Part shown: positions 25,224 through 35,342 of the stretch, piece after piece | Layout of the letters: the number at the start of each line of letters is the position of its first letter | Position numbering within the stretch: position 1 is the stretch's first letter | NCBI GenBank assembly: GCA_015059245.1 | Contig: SVAU01000002.1 | Location: forward strand, 62,001-126,000 | DNA length: 64,000 nucleotides | From: Bacillota bacterium | Lineage (GTDB): Bacteria > Bacillota_I > Bacilli_A > RF39 > UBA660 | Direction of reading: 5' to 3' | Notes under the pieces: model-generated | The model's database searches: none | What the model was told of the DNA's origin: nothing | What the model saw: the letters and a program-made list of their open reading frames with translations, nothing else | Translations under genes and position numbers: made by a program

Positions 25224-25826
25224 ATGAAACAAAGAAAAGAAATTAAAGAGATTACTGAAGCAGTATTCTTAATCGACATGAACGTAGGATTTTGTGAAGA
25301 AGGAAATTTAGCAGATCCAACTATTAAACACATAGTACCAAACATAATACCAATTATTAGAGCGGTACTTGAAAAAGGAGAAGGTTACTTCGTAGTTAAT
25401 GATAAACATACTGATAAGAGTGTAGAACTAAATAGATATGCAGGACATTGTCATAACGAAAAAGAATCTAGAACAATTAAAGAGTTAGCTATTTATGAAG
25501 AATATGCTACTAGAACATTCTATAAAAATTCAACTTGTGCATTATTTGCTCCAGGTATGATGGAAATGCTAATGGAAATGGTTAATTTAAAGACTGTAGT
25601 AATAGTAGGTTGTTGTACAGATATATGCATTCAAAACTTTGCTATAGCACTTAGAAACTTCTTTGACGAACTAAATATGGATGTAGAAATTATAGTTCCA
25701 AAGAATGCAGTAGAAACATTTCATATCCCAGAAGTACATGATAGAGAAGAAAACAATAAAAGAGCTTATACAGTGATGGAAAACACTGGAATTAAACTAG
25801 TAAAAACAATGAAAGAAGGAAATTAA
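25224..25826 (+). CDS. pncA: Nicotinamidase
   Basis: PncA hydrolyses nicotinamide to nicotinic acid, the first salvage step. The isochorismatase-like triad is visible: Asp in FLIDMNVGF near residue 18, Lys in TRTFYKNSTC near 100, and Cys in VGCCTDICIQNF near 130. The metal region is VNDKHTDKS through GHCH. At 200 residues the length is normal. ATG 25224 is preferred to ATG 25215 because AGAAGGA lies at proper spacing. First gene of pncA-pncB-nudix-nadE under the palindromic promoter. Confidence 0.92.
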   Translation: MKQRKEIKEITEAVFLIDMNVGFCEEGNLADPTIKHIVPNIIPIIRAVLEKGEGYFVVNDKHTDKSVELNRYAGHCHNEKESRTIKELAIYEEYATRTFYKNSTCALFAPGMMEMLMEMVNLKTVVIVGCCTDICIQNFAIALRNFFDELNMDVEIIVPKNAVETFHIPEVHDREENNKRAYTVMENTGIKLVKTMKEGN

Positions 25827-25827
25827 T

Positions 25828-27300
25828 ATGAGAAATTTAACAATGATGACAGACTTTTATGAACTAACAATGAGTCAAGCTTACTTTAAAGCTGGTAAGA
25901 AAGATGAAGTAGCAGTATTCGATGCTTTCTTTAGAAAGAATCCACTAGGTGGTGGATATGGAGTTATGGGTGGTGTTGATAGAATTATAGATTTTATTAA
26001 AAACGCTCATTTTAATGAAGAAGATATTAATTATTTAAGAACTACTGGTCAGTTTACTGAAGATTTCTTAGAATACTTAAAAGGATTTAAATTTACTGGT
26101 AGCATTTCTGCTATTCCTGATGGAACTCCAGTATTTGGGAATGAACCTATTGTTACTGTTAAAGCTCCTATTATAGAAGCACAAATTATCGAAACTATTT
26201 TATTAAGTTTCTTAAACGCTAATATTTGTTATACTACAGCTGCTACAAGAGTAGTAGAAGCTGCAAATGGTATTGGTGTTATGGAATTTGGTGCAAGACG
26301 TGCGATGGGACCAGAAGCTGCCTTAGAAGCAAGTAAATGTGCTGTAATAGCAGGTTGTGTTGGTACAAGTAATGTTCTAGCTGGACAAGAATATGGTGTA
26401 CCAGTAATGGGAACAATGGCACATAGTTTAGTAACTGAAGCAGATACTGAATATGAAGCATTCTTAAATTATGCTAAAGCTTATCCAAATAACTGTGTAT
26501 TACTAGTTGATACATATGATGTATTAAAGAGTGGTGTACCTAATGCTATTAGAGTAGCTAAAGAATATTTAATACCTAATGGATATAAATTAAAAGGTAT
26601 AAGAATTGATAGTGGAGACTTAGCTTATTTAAGTAAGGAAGCTAAAAAGATGTTTGTTAAAGCAGGATTACCTGATGTTAAGATTTGCTTATCTAATGGA
26701 TTAAATGAAAAAACTATTAAAGCTTTAAAAGAACAAGGTGCTGTAATAGATATTATTGGTCTTGGGGATAATATAGTATTACCAGATAAAGCAAGGGTTG
26801 GTGTTGTATATAAAAATGTTGCAGTAGAAAGAAATGGTGAATTTGTATCTAGAATTAAAGTAAGTAATGATGCTGCTAAAGCTATTACTCCTGGATATAA
26901 GAAAGTTTATAGATTCTATGATAAAGAAACTGGATATGCTCTAGGTGATGTTATTGCATTACATGAAGAACATATACCACTAGATGAATTTACTTTAATA
27001 GATCCATTAAATGAACATAATACTTTAACTATTAAGAACTATAGAGTAAGAGAATTACAAGTACCTATATTTGTAGATGGAAAATTAGTATATGAAGATC
27101 CTACTATAAAAGAAAAACAAGCTTATCATGCAGAAGAAATGAAAACATTATATCCTGAAGTTAAGAGAACAGAAAATCCTCATGGATATTATATTGACTT
27201 AACAAGAAAGTTATTAGAATTAAAAAAAGCATTAATTCTAGAAGCTAAAGCTCAAAAAGTAGAATATGATATTGATATGAAACTTGAAAAAAAGATATAA
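25828..27300 (+). CDS. pncB: Nicotinate phosphoribosyltransferase
   Basis: PncB converts nicotinic acid and PRPP to nicotinate mononucleotide. The N-terminal MTDFYELTMSQAYF, the His segment MGTMAHSLVTEADTEYEAF near residue 195, the IRIDSGDLAYLS motif near 265 and GLGDNIV near 310 are diagnostic. At 490 residues it is the long form common in Firmicutes. One base separates it from pncA. It supplies substrate for NadD in the second NAD operon. Confidence 0.96.
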   Translation: MRNLTMMTDFYELTMSQAYFKAGKKDEVAVFDAFFRKNPLGGGYGVMGGVDRIIDFIKNAHFNEEDINYLRTTGQFTEDFLEYLKGFKFTGSISAIPDGTPVFGNEPIVTVKAPIIEAQIIETILLSFLNANICYTTAATRVVEAANGIGVMEFGARRAMGPEAALEASKCAVIAGCVGTSNVLAGQEYGVPVMGTMAHSLVTEADTEYEAFLNYAKAYPNNCVLLVDTYDVLKSGVPNAIRVAKEYLIPNGYKLKGIRIDSGDLAYLSKEAKKMFVKAGLPDVKICLSNGLNEKTIKALKEQGAVIDIIGLGDNIVLPDKARVGVVYKNVAVERNGEFVSRIKVSNDAAKAITPGYKKVYRFYDKETGYALGDVIALHEEHIPLDEFTLIDPLNEHNTLTIKNYRVRELQVPIFVDGKLVYEDPTIKEKQAYHAEEMKTLYPEVKRTENPHGYYIDLTRKLLELKKALILEAKAQKVEYDIDMKLEKKI

Positions 27301-27327
27301 TAAACATGATGTTTAGGAGTGATAATT

Positions 27328-27924
27328 GTGGATACAATAAATAGAGAGAAAATGCTTAAAGCAATTAGAGATTTTAAAACTGTTGATAAGGAATTAATAT
27401 CTTCATATCAAGATGGATATATTGGTAAGAAAGTATATAAAGTAACTCTTGCAGATGGGTCATCTCGTAGAGTAGAAGAAATAACTAAAAGAGGTGTACC
27501 TGGAGATGCTGCCGTTATCATTCCTATTACAACTCTTGGTAATGTAGTTATGGTAGTACAATCTAGACCTAATACTAAGGATACTGTATCAGTAGAATTA
27601 CCTGCTGGTATGGTAGATCCTGGTGAAGATCATCAAACTACTGCGGTAAGAGAAATGCTTGAAGAAACTGGTTATGAAGCAGAAAATGTGTATGAACTAG
27701 AATGGCATTATCAAGATCAAGGCTGTAGTGGAGCTATTATTAAAACCTTTGTAGCTGAGGGATGTAAAAAGAAACAAGATGTAAGATTAGATGACGGAGA
27801 AAGACTAACTTATGTAGAAATGTCTTTTGAAGATATTTTAGAAATGATTAAAAATAGAGAAATTAGTGATGCTAATACAAAGATTGCTATGTTAGAATAT
27901 ACGTTAAACAAGAAAGGACTATAA
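27328..27924 (+). CDS. Nudix hydrolase, ADP-ribose pyrophosphatase type
   Basis: A 198-residue Nudix enzyme with an intact box: GMVDPGEDHQTTAVREMLEE followed by TGYE. The upstream VELPAG and downstream acidic segment fit the ADP-ribose pyrophosphatase (NudF) subgroup, which cuts ADP-ribose to AMP and ribose 5-phosphate. Its place between pncB and nadE suggests removal or recycling of ADP-ribose from NAD breakdown. AGGAGTGA favours GTG 27328 as the start over GTG 27319, which the ribosome binding site overlaps. Confidence 0.87.
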   Translation: MDTINREKMLKAIRDFKTVDKELISSYQDGYIGKKVYKVTLADGSSRRVEEITKRGVPGDAAVIIPITTLGNVVMVVQSRPNTKDTVSVELPAGMVDPGEDHQTTAVREMLEETGYEAENVYELEWHYQDQGCSGAIIKTFVAEGCKKKQDVRLDDGERLTYVEMSFEDILEMIKNREISDANTKIAMLEYTLNKKGL

Positions 27925-27926
27925 AC

Positions 27927-29831
27927 ATGAATAAAAAATTTGGATATGTAAGAGTAGCTGCTTCAGTACCTGAAATTAAAGTAGCTAATGTAGAATTTAA
28001 TGTAAAAGAAATAGTTAATGAAATTAAGAAACTTGCTAAAGAAGGAGTACAAGTAGTAACATTTCCCGAACTAAGTATTACTGGATATACTTGTGGAGAC
28101 TTATTTAATCAAGATTTCTTAGTGGAAAAATCTATAGAAGGATTAGAAACTATAGTAAAAGATACTGCTAAATTAGATATTGTATCTATAGTAGGTATGC
28201 CAATAAGAATAGATAATAAGTTATATAATACTTCTGTAGTAGTAAGTAAAGGTGAAGTACTAGGTATTGTACCTAAGACATATATTGATAGACATGGAGA
28301 AGAAGGTAGATGGTTTAATACTGGTGATACATTACATAGTAAGACTACTCAACTATTTGGTAGAGAAGTAGTGGTAGGTACTGACTTATTATTTAGAGAT
28401 AAAGAAGATAAACGTATTACTTTAGGTATTGAAGTGGGAGAAGACTTATGGAATATTAAGAATCCTTCAGCTAATTTAGCTTTAGGTGGGGCTACTATAA
28501 TAGTTAATCCTGCTGCTAGTAATGAATTAATTGGTAAATATGAATATAGAAAGAACTTACTAAAGATAACATCTGCTAAGACTGTATCTGCTTATGTATA
28601 TGCATCTAGTGGAGTTAATGAATCTACTACTGACTTAGTATTCTCTGGATATGCAGGTATTTATGAAAATGGTAAAGAACTAGTAGAAAATGATAGATTT
28701 AACTTTGAAACTAATCACATTATTCAAGATGTGGATATCCAAAGAATTATTAACAATAGAAATAAAGAATTAGGTAATTATACTGACAAAGAATATAGAA
28801 TAGTAGATATTAATATTAAAGATACTAATGAAAAGATAGTTAGACATTATGATATATATCCTTTTGTACCAAATAATGAGAACGAAAGAGATAGTAGATG
28901 TGCCGAAATAGTTAATATGTTAGCTTGTGGACTTGCTAAGAGACTTAAACATATTAGTATTAAGAAATGTGTTATGGGTATTAGTGGAGGTCTAGATAGT
29001 ACATTAGCATTCCTTGTAGTTATAGAAGCTTATAAAAAGTTAGGAATTAGTAATGATAACTTTATAGGTGTTACAATGCCTGGATTTGGTACTAGTGGTA
29101 GAACATATAATAATGCACTTAATTTAATGAAAAGTTTTGGTGTTACTTCAATGGAAGTAAGTATTAAAGATGCTTGTTTACAACATTTTAAAGATATAGG
29201 TATTGATGAAAATGATAGAAGTGTAACTTATGAAAATACACAAGCTAGAGAAAGAACTCAAATACTAATGGATATTGCTAACAAAGAAGGTGGATTAGTT
29301 GTTGGTACTGGTGACTTATCTGAACTTATATTAGGTTGGTGTACTTATAATGGAGATCATATGAGTATGTATTGTGTAAATGGCAATATTCCTAAGACAT
29401 TAGTAAGATACTTAGTTAATTACTTTGGATTAAAAGAAGAAAATGAAGAATGTAAGAAAACTATTATGGATATTTTAGATACTCCAATTAGTCCAGAGTT
29501 ATTACCTCCTACTAAAGATGGTAAGATTGCACAAAAGACTGAAAGTGTAGTTGGACCTTATGTATTACATGATTTCTTCTTATATCATTTCATGAGATAT
29601 GGTGCTAGTCCAGAAAAGATTAAATATATTGCATTACAAGTGTTTGATGGAATGTACGATGAAGAAACTATTACTAAATGGTTAAAGTTCTTTATCAAGA
29701 GATTCTTTAATCAACAATTTAAACGTAGTTGCTTAACTGATGGACCTAAAGTAGGTACTATAGGAGTATCTCCTAGAGGAGATTTAAGATTACCAAGTGA
29801 TGCTGATGGTAGTAATTGGTTAGAAATATAA
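27927..29831 (+). CDS. nadE: NAD synthetase, two-domain form with altered glutaminase site
   Basis: NadE amidates deamido-NAD to NAD. The N-terminal nitrilase-like domain has [12 protein letters not shown] (catalytic Glu) and [16 protein letters not shown] (catalytic Lys). At residue 171 the nucleophile Cys expected in a VCEDLW-type motif is Gly ([15 protein letters not shown], codon GGA at 28437-28439). The C-terminal synthetase domain is intact, with [12 protein letters not shown] near residue 352 and a complete C-terminus. At 634 residues both domains are full length. The enzyme is therefore predicted to use free ammonia rather than glutamine. Last gene of the pncA operon; a terminator follows. 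Confidence 0.94.
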   Translation: MNKKFGYVRVAASVPEIKVANVEFNVKEIVNEIKKLAKEGVQVVTFPELSITGYTCGDLFNQDFLVEKSIEGLETIVKDTAKLDIVSIVGMPIRIDNKLYNTSVVVSKGEVLGIVPKTYIDRHGEEGRWFNTGDTLHSKTTQLFGREVVVGTDLLFRDKEDKRITLGIEVGEDLWNIKNPSANLALGGATIIVNPAASNELIGKYEYRKNLLKITSAKTVSAYVYASSGVNESTTDLVFSGYAGIYENGKELVENDRFNFETNHIIQDVDIQRIINNRNKELGNYTDKEYRIVDINIKDTNEKIVRHYDIYPFVPNNENERDSRCAEIVNMLACGLAKRLKHISIKKCVMGISGGLDSTLAFLVVIEAYKKLGISNDNFIGVTMPGFGTSGRTYNNALNLMKSFGVTSMEVSIKDACLQHFKDIGIDENDRSVTYENTQARERTQILMDIANKEGGLVVGTGDLSELILGWCTYNGDHMSMYCVNGNIPKTLVRYLVNYFGLKEENEECKKTIMDILDTPISPELLPPTKDGKIAQKTESVVGPYVLHDFFLYHFMRYGASPEKIKYIALQVFDGMYDEETITKWLKFFIKRFFNQQFKRSCLTDGPKVGTIGVSPRGDLRLPSDADGSNWLEI

Positions 29832-29855
29832 AAAGACTTATTTAAGTCTTTTTTG
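29830..29855 (+). terminator. Terminator of the pncA-nadE operon
   Basis: AAAAGACTT (29831-29839) and AAGTCTTTT (29844-29852) enclose ATTT, with more T residues after. It begins within the nadE stop codon (29829-29831). Confidence 0.88.
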
Positions 29856-29910
29856 TTTTACAAAGTTTTTTGATTATGTTAGTATACACTTCAATAAAGG
29901 AGGGATTCTT

Positions 29911-31512
29911 ATGACATATGATAAAGCATTAGAAGTATTGGGATTATCTAATGGTTTTAGTGAAGAAGAATTAAAAAAAGCTTATCGTAAGAATGCAAGA
30001 AAATGGCATCCAGATGTTAATAAGAGTCCTGGTGCTGAAGAAAAGTTTAATGAAATACATACAGCTTATGAATGTTTAAAAAATGGTCAACCAACATTTA
30101 ATATATTTGGTAATGGTACTAATGGTATTGGTTTAGTAATGGCTAAGATACAAATTATTAATGAAATGCATAGTTATTTGGATGGAATATATAAATTAAA
30201 TAATCACGAATTAAGAAGTGAACTTAATGTATATATTAGAGAAGTTAATCAATTAATTAAAAGATATGAAGGCTTAATACAAAATGGTACTATGTTAAGT
30301 CAAATAACTAGATATTATGAAGAGTTTAAGAATGAAGTAAGAAATAAATTAAAGATAATTGTTGATGCCTTTTTAGATAAAAATCCTTATTTTAAAAAAG
30401 TAAGTATTAGTTTTAATTATAATTTAAGTGCTTATAATTTTGTTTTATCATTAGATAAATTAAAGAAAGATATAGTAGATAAACTAGAAAATAATATAAG
30501 ACAAAATATTTTAAATAAATATACTTTATATGCTGGTTATGATGTAGTAAAAGAAGAAATAGAATTATGTATTAATGAAAGTATAGATAATATCTTAAAA
30601 GGTATAGATATAGATACTGAAATGATTAATTTAAATAAAAAAATTGATGAATTGTTTCAAAATGCTTTTGATCAATCTAGTAGAAAAAATGAACTTAAAA
30701 AGTTATTAGAATTAGTAGATGGATTAGATTCTGTAATACTTAGACAACGTGTTGATAAATTAGTAGATAATATAGATAGTGATGACTTTTATGATGAATT
30801 AGATTATTTGATATTTCAAGCTAAATCAATTAAAAGTGGTACTTATGTAGATGCTATAAGGTTGCATTTAGAAGATAAATATAGATTTGCTAATAGAAAC
30901 AGTTCTTCTAAAGAAGAGAGAGAAAAGATATTTAATATATATAATGATGCTTTAGATTTACTAGATAGAGTAAAAGATGGTTTAATTAATTTTGATATAG
31001 TATCTTACTTATTTGGTATTAGGTTTGAAGATTTAGATTTAGATAGAAAATTATTAGATGTTATATTAAATAAATCTGATAGAGTAAATACTGGATATGT
31101 ATATGTAGCTAAAGATACAATTAGTGCATTTGGTTATTTGTATTTAAAAGATGATGGGTATCAAATGAAATATAAGAGTTATATGGGAATTAATAATTTG
31201 CCAGTAAAGACTCAAACTGAAGTAGCAGAAGACTTTATATCATTATCAATGTTCTTAGCTAATGCAGAATTTATTGGGAAAAAATATATTAGTACTTCTG
31301 GTGCGGCAGTTAATGCATTATATGAATATGAAGGTAGAATACTTGCTTTAACTGATAAAGGTATTATTTATACTACTTCAGTAGATAAGATGTTAATTAA
31401 GGAAAATAGAAAAGTTTTACCAGAATTAGAAAAATATCGTGATAAGAAATTAGTATTAGAGAAAGTTTCTGAAAAGGTTTATAGTGACTACTTTAAGAAG
31501 AGTAAAAGGTAG
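29911..31512 (+). CDS. J-domain protein of unknown function
   Basis: The first 62 residues are a J domain with the HPD motif ([18 protein letters not shown]), which stimulates DnaK-type chaperones. The remaining 470 residues contain long charged helical segments (about 100-340) and a C-terminal mixed region ([20 protein letters not shown] is like a beta-hairpin). The Gly/Phe-rich and zinc-finger regions of true DnaJ are absent, so it is a specialised co-chaperone, not DnaJ. AAGGAGGG precedes the start. It lies between the NAD operon and the riboswitch. Confidence 0.8.
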   Translation: MTYDKALEVLGLSNGFSEEELKKAYRKNARKWHPDVNKSPGAEEKFNEIHTAYECLKNGQPTFNIFGNGTNGIGLVMAKIQIINEMHSYLDGIYKLNNHELRSELNVYIREVNQLIKRYEGLIQNGTMLSQITRYYEEFKNEVRNKLKIIVDAFLDKNPYFKKVSISFNYNLSAYNFVLSLDKLKKDIVDKLENNIRQNILNKYTLYAGYDVVKEEIELCINESIDNILKGIDIDTEMINLNKKIDELFQNAFDQSSRKNELKKLLELVDGLDSVILRQRVDKLVDNIDSDDFYDELDYLIFQAKSIKSGTYVDAIRLHLEDKYRFANRNSSSKEEREKIFNIYNDALDLLDRVKDGLINFDIVSYLFGIRFEDLDLDRKLLDVILNKSDRVNTGYVYVAKDTISAFGYLYLKDDGYQMKYKSYMGINNLPVKTQTEVAEDFISLSMFLANAEFIGKKYISTSGAAVNALYEYEGRILALTDKGIIYTTSVDKMLIKENRKVLPELEKYRDKKLVLEKVSEKVYSDYFKKSKR

Positions 31513-31517
31513 TACAT

Positions 31518-31546
31518 TTGATTTTTTCGCGAAAATATGCTATAAT
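31518..31546 (+). promoter_or_regulatory. Promoter of the riboswitch-lipoprotein unit
   Basis: TTGATT (31518-31523), 17 bases, TATAAT (31541-31546), with TG one base before the -10 box (extended -10). Transcription would start near 31553, just before the aptamer. Confidence 0.8.
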
Positions 31547-31555
31547 TAAATCACT

Positions 31556-31652
31556 TAAGAGGGAGTAGTTCCATCGAATAGATGTGATAATCCAACTATT
31601 TGGGTCAACAAAGACCTGGATTATATAAATTAATAAGAACAAGACTTTTATG
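31556..31652 (+). ncRNA. yybP-ykoY-type (Mn2+) riboswitch aptamer
   Basis: The 5' strand AAGAG-GGAGTA-GTTC (31557-31571) and the 3' strand GAAC-AAGA-CTTTT (31637-31649) form P1 as two short stems around an internal loop. GGAGUA facing CAAGA is the signature of the yybP-ykoY metal site. Inner hairpins are ATC-GAATA-GAT and a long stem ATAATCCA/TGGATTAT with inner GGTC/GACC. Members of this family bind Mn2+ and usually turn genes on. The 3' half of P1 is also the left arm of the terminator downstream, as expected for transcriptional control. Confidence 0.78.
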
Positions 31653-31676
31653 GTAAAACATAAAGGTCTTTTTTTC
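31641..31676 (+). terminator. Riboswitch expression-platform terminator
   Basis: AAGACTTTTATG (31641-31652) pairs with CATAAAGGTCTT (31659-31670), 12 bp with one G-U, followed by five T residues. It competes with the aptamer P1 stem for AAGACTTTT. Confidence 0.88.
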
Positions 31677-31703
31677 ATCTTAAGGTAGAAGGAAGGTTTA
31701 GTT

Positions 31704-32498
31704 ATGAGTTTAAAATTAAACTTAAAAAAATTTCTTAGTTTAAGTGGTGCTGTTCTAGTATTAATGACAAGTATGACTGCTTGTGGTAAAAAGGCGGATT
31801 GTAATGTCTTTGGATCACATGCCCATCTTTATAAAAACGAAAAAGGATATGTTAGATATATTGATAAAGAATATTTAACATATGAAGGATATTCTAGAAA
31901 TGAAGAATATGTAGATATTGAAGGACAAGAAGATTTATATAAATTTTTAGATAAGAAAGACTTAATGAGAATTGATGATAATTTAGATTTGTTACTTGCT
32001 GTACAGGGAACTAATAAGGATTATACTGAATATAGATATAGATATACTTATATGCAACCTATACCTCATACTATGAGAGTAGGTAAAACTACTACAACAT
32101 ATTTTACTTATATACCTCATACTAGATATTCTTGGACTAGTGATCCAAATCATTCAAGATTAACAGGTGAAACTAGACTTTGTCATCACGTATACGTAGC
32201 TTATAAAATTGAAAAAAATGAAAAAGGTAAATATGTTTTAATACCTAGTCCTCAAGTAGATGATATTACTACTGTTATGGATGAATATCCATATATTAAT
32301 AAGAAATATTGTGTAATAGTTACTATGGATGGTAAAGAAGCAGATTATGAAGATGGTAAACAAGAAGATATGTCACCAGAAGACAAAAGTAGAGCAGATG
32401 AATATGATGCTACTCATGGTGATGTAAATATAGAACAACAATCTTATACTGAAGAAAAAGGTAAATCTCTAGTTAAGAGATATACTAATAATACTTAG
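31704..32498 (+). CDS. Lipoprotein under riboswitch control
   Basis: The 264-residue protein begins with a lipoprotein signal peptide ending in the lipobox SMTACGKK (Cys at residue 27). The mature part has several His clusters (FGSHAHLYK, QPIPHTMRV, YIPHTRYSW, RLCHHVYVA) and an acidic C-terminus. No known fold is recognised. Its expression appears to depend on a yybP-ykoY-type riboswitch, so a role in manganese handling or envelope stress is inferred. GAAGGAAGG lies at good spacing before the ATG. It ends in a terminator that contains its stop codon. Confidence 0.8.
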   Translation: MSLKLNLKKFLSLSGAVLVLMTSMTACGKKADCNVFGSHAHLYKNEKGYVRYIDKEYLTYEGYSRNEEYVDIEGQEDLYKFLDKKDLMRIDDNLDLLLAVQGTNKDYTEYRYRYTYMQPIPHTMRVGKTTTTYFTYIPHTRYSWTSDPNHSRLTGETRLCHHVYVAYKIEKNEKGKYVLIPSPQVDDITTVMDEYPYINKKYCVIVTMDGKEADYEDGKQEDMSPEDKSRADEYDATHGDVNIEQQSYTEEKGKSLVKRYTNNT

Positions 32499-32519
32499 AC
32501 TTATGTCTAAGTTTTTTTT
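32493..32519 (+). terminator. Terminator containing a stop codon
   Basis: ACTTAGAC (32493-32500) and GTCTAAGT (32505-32512) enclose TTAT, then T residues. The TAG stop (32496-32498) is inside the left arm. Confidence 0.88.
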
Positions 32520-32602
32520 GTGTAAATAGGAATTTTATTTTACTCGTTATGTTTTATATTCATATGTTATAATTATTTTAGGATATGAAAGTGGGTGAAC
32601 AT

Positions 32603-34366
32603 ATGAATAATAATGAACAAACATTATATGGTATTCCTGTTTCTAATTTGAAGGGAACGCAATACGAAGGTGGAACTTATTATAAAGCAAATGGTTATTG
32701 TTTTTATGTTCCAAATGATGTAGAAGATTCTACTCCTGCTTTTATATATTATCCTGGTTCTGGTGGTTCTAATCCAGATGCTAATAAAATATTAAGTTTT
32801 ATAGAATCTAATGCACCACAACAAATTATTGTTATACCTAACGAAAGTAATCAGAGAAATGCTGCACAAAATTATTATGGTTTAATTCATAATATCGGCG
32901 AATCTAACAATGCTAATATCTCTAATATATCAACTATGGGATTTAGTGCAGGTGGCCCATCTACTTACAATCAACTATTGTATAATGCAAAGACTAATCC
33001 AGATGGTGGTCCTTACAATGTTGTTTTTTGTGATGTAGTTGGATTCCATCCTAAAGAAGAAGATTTAGCGGCTATAGCAGCTACTGGTTCAACAGTAATG
33101 TTTTTAGAACCATCTTGGAGTAATAGTACTTCAAGTCAATCTAATGCAATGGCTAAAGCAGGAATTAACGTAGTAGTAGTTACTGCGTCTGGGGACCATG
33201 GTGGACATGTTCCTTTAAATAAAGAAGCTTTAGAAAATGGAATTATAAATTATATAACTGGAGTTTCTAATGAATTAGCTAATTCAGATATATATACAAT
33301 AAATAAATATAATGCTGAAACTGGAACATGGGAAGTTATTACTATAGATCAACTTGCTGAATTATATGAATTTGGTATGTTTGATACTAGTGATCCATTT
33401 AGATATTATGAAAAACTATCTACTTTAGATGTATTAGAATCTAGTAATAGTTTCTTAGGAGATAAGATAAATAACTTAAGAGTTGCTATTAGGAATACTA
33501 ATTTCTTAAGTAGTAATATTGGTGTAGATTATGGTAGTACTACTAATATACCTGGTGTAGAAAGTGATATAGTACAAAGTTTCTTTACTAGTAGTTCTAT
33601 GTTACTTAATTTACTTGAAAAAGATACAGCTAAGATAATAGAAATAGGTAATTCAATAGAAGATATGAATGCTAATTTAGAAGTACAAGCTAATGAATTA
33701 AATGATCCTAATAATGTAGTTACTAATAATCAAACTACACAAAATAATCAAACTACTGATAATGTTTATAATAATAATAATACTGTTACTAATCCGGTTG
33801 TTAATAACAATATAAATAATAACAATAATAATAGTAATAATAACTCTAGTACAATTACTACTCCAAGTATTAGTACACCTGGTAATTCTCAAGTAGTAGT
33901 AGATAGTACTAATGCAGTAGTTGCTACATTAGTAACAAGTATATCTAAACAAGTATTAGATTTAGAAAAAGAAGTAGAAGAAAAATTAGATAAAGATATT
34001 AAATATGATAATGTAACTACAATAGATAAAGAATTAATAGATAAATTCCTAAAATATGATGAGTTATATACTGATGATAATATGATTGTTTATGATGGAG
34101 AAGATGGTAAATATAAGATTGTTATTCATCATGAAGAGGGTAAAGTAGTAGGTCTTGAATACTATTATGATTTAGGTGATAAAGATACTGCTACAAAAGC
34201 TATGGAATTAATGAAAGAAGACTTTACTGACTTAGAAAGTATTAAACAAGATGGTCAGTATGTTAAATTAACATTTAAAGATGATCTATATAAAGATTTA
34301 AAAGTAGATGAATTTAAAGAAGTATATAGTGAATTTAAAGAGTTAAAGAAACCGGAGGTGGAATAA
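32603..34366 (+). CDS. Alpha/beta hydrolase fused to helical and C-terminal domains
   Basis: This 587-residue protein has an N-terminal alpha/beta-hydrolase domain (about 1-225) with nucleophile motif TMGFSAGGPS and His in GDHGGHVPL; an Asp candidate lies before it. A helical region (about 250-370), an Asn/Thr-rich linker (about 370-430) and a C-terminal domain with YDGEDGKYKIVIHHEEG follow. There is no signal peptide. It heads a cluster with three WXG-like helical proteins, overlapping the first by one base, so it is a candidate type VII-like substrate. ATG 32603 follows GGGTGA; the ATG at 32585 lacks a ribosome binding site. Confidence 0.72.
   Translation: MNNNEQTLYGIPVSNLKGTQYEGGTYYKANGYCFYVPNDVEDSTPAFIYYPGSGGSNPDANKILSFIESNAPQQIIVIPNESNQRNAAQNYYGLIHNIGESNNANISNISTMGFSAGGPSTYNQLLYNAKTNPDGGPYNVVFCDVVGFHPKEEDLAAIAATGSTVMFLEPSWSNSTSSQSNAMAKAGINVVVVTASGDHGGHVPLNKEALENGIINYITGVSNELANSDIYTINKYNAETGTWEVITIDQLAELYEFGMFDTSDPFRYYEKLSTLDVLESSNSFLGDKINNLRVAIRNTNFLSSNIGVDYGSTTNIPGVESDIVQSFFTSSSMLLNLLEKDTAKIIEIGNSIEDMNANLEVQANELNDPNNVVTNNQTTQNNQTTDNVYNNNNTVTNPVVNNNINNNNNNSNNNSSTITTPSISTPGNSQVVVDSTNAVVATLVTSISKQVLDLEKEVEEKLDKDIKYDNVTTIDKELIDKFLKYDELYTDDNMIVYDGEDGKYKIVIHHEEGKVVGLEYYYDLGDKDTATKAMELMKEDFTDLESIKQDGQYVKLTFKDDLYKDLKVDEFKEVYSEFKELKKPEVE
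33762..33850 (+). repeat. AAT/AAC-rich low-complexity tract
   Basis: Runs of AAT and AAC codons encode the Asn-rich linker of the hydrolase protein. The tract is imperfect (broken by GTT, ACT, AGT), but it is the longest trinucleotide-like repeat seen in the window. Confidence 0.7.
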
Positions 34367-34953
34367 TGCCTGTATTAAATAAAAGTGATTTAAATATGGC
34401 TAATTCATCTGGTGCTTATATGAATGCATTAATTAGTGATCAAGAAGATGCACAAGCAATGATTAATGCAATAAATGAGTTTGTATCTAGTTCAACAGAA
34501 CATTTAAAAGGTGAAGCTTATGATGCTGTTAGAGCTCATCTACAAACTTATATACCTATATTAGAAATGAGAATAAAGACTGCTACTTCTATAATGGAAG
34601 CTATTAAGAGTGCTAATGATTCTATGATAGATTATATGGAAGAAGAAAATGTATTAGATACAAATGAATTAGATGGTTTATATACAGAATATAATTCTTA
34701 TACTGCTACTGCTCAAGATAGATTGAATAGTGCAAATGTATATGTAACGCCTGAGGCAAAGAAACAAGCAATGTCTGAATATGAACAATATGCTAGATTA
34801 GCAAGAAAGACTATGAAAAAGATACAATTACTTGAAGGTCTAGTTAATAAAGATAATTCTGTTTATAGTAGTTTATCTGCTTTAGAAGGAGAGATAACTA
34901 CTTATAAAAATGCTATAGGAGATATAAATCCTATAAGATATAGTACAAAGTAA
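34366..34953 (+). CDS. Helical LXG/WXG-like protein
   Basis: A 195-residue protein predicted to be almost wholly helical (starts MPVLNKSDLNMANSSGAYM), with STEHLKGEAYDAVRAHL near residue 45 resembling the LXG/WXG turn region. A coiled-coil stretch lies at about 115-165. Start and previous stop overlap in TAATG, and GGAGGTGG precedes. It resembles helical export domains or dedicated partners of LXG proteins. Function is inferred from position next to the hydrolase fusion and two small WXG-like genes. Confidence 0.62.
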   Translation: MPVLNKSDLNMANSSGAYMNALISDQEDAQAMINAINEFVSSSTEHLKGEAYDAVRAHLQTYIPILEMRIKTATSIMEAIKSANDSMIDYMEEENVLDTNELDGLYTEYNSYTATAQDRLNSANVYVTPEAKKQAMSEYEQYARLARKTMKKIQLLEGLVNKDNSVYSSLSALEGEITTYKNAIGDINPIRYSTK

Positions 34954-35030
34954 TGTTAAGTAGATGTCTTAACTATTGAAATATAAAAATAAAAGTTGCT
35001 ATACTTTAATTAAGATATGGAGGTATGAAT

Positions 35031-35342
35031 ATGTCTAGTGATGTTTTTGGAGCAGATCCAATGGAATTACAAGAAAAAGGAAGTCGTATTAATAATATAG
35101 CAGTACAATTTAGAGATAATTATGGAAAAATATTTACTACTGTAGAAGAAATGGTAAATAGTGATTATCTTGACCCAGCTGCTAGAGCAATAGCAGAAAA
35201 TATACATAGTTATAAGGATGAACTTGCTAATATGGCAAATGTAATTGAAAACTATGGTAATTATTGTTTAAAAGCTGGTAATGCTGTTATCGATAATCAA
35301 GATAATATTATTTCTGGAATAGGTGGTGCTAATCGTGGCTAA
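35031..35342 (+). CDS. Small WXG100-like protein
   Basis: A 103-residue helical protein without signal peptide (MSSDVFGADPMELQEKGSR). Two amphipathic helices flank NSDYLDPAARAI near residue 43. GGAGG is at good spacing to ATG 35031, while ATG 35025 is too close. Its last bases overlap the next start. Grouped with WXG100-like proteins on size and context, not on a clear Trp-x-Gly. Confidence 0.6.
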   Translation: MSSDVFGADPMELQEKGSRINNIAVQFRDNYGKIFTTVEEMVNSDYLDPAARAIAENIHSYKDELANMANVIENYGNYCLKAGNAVIDNQDNIISGIGGANRG

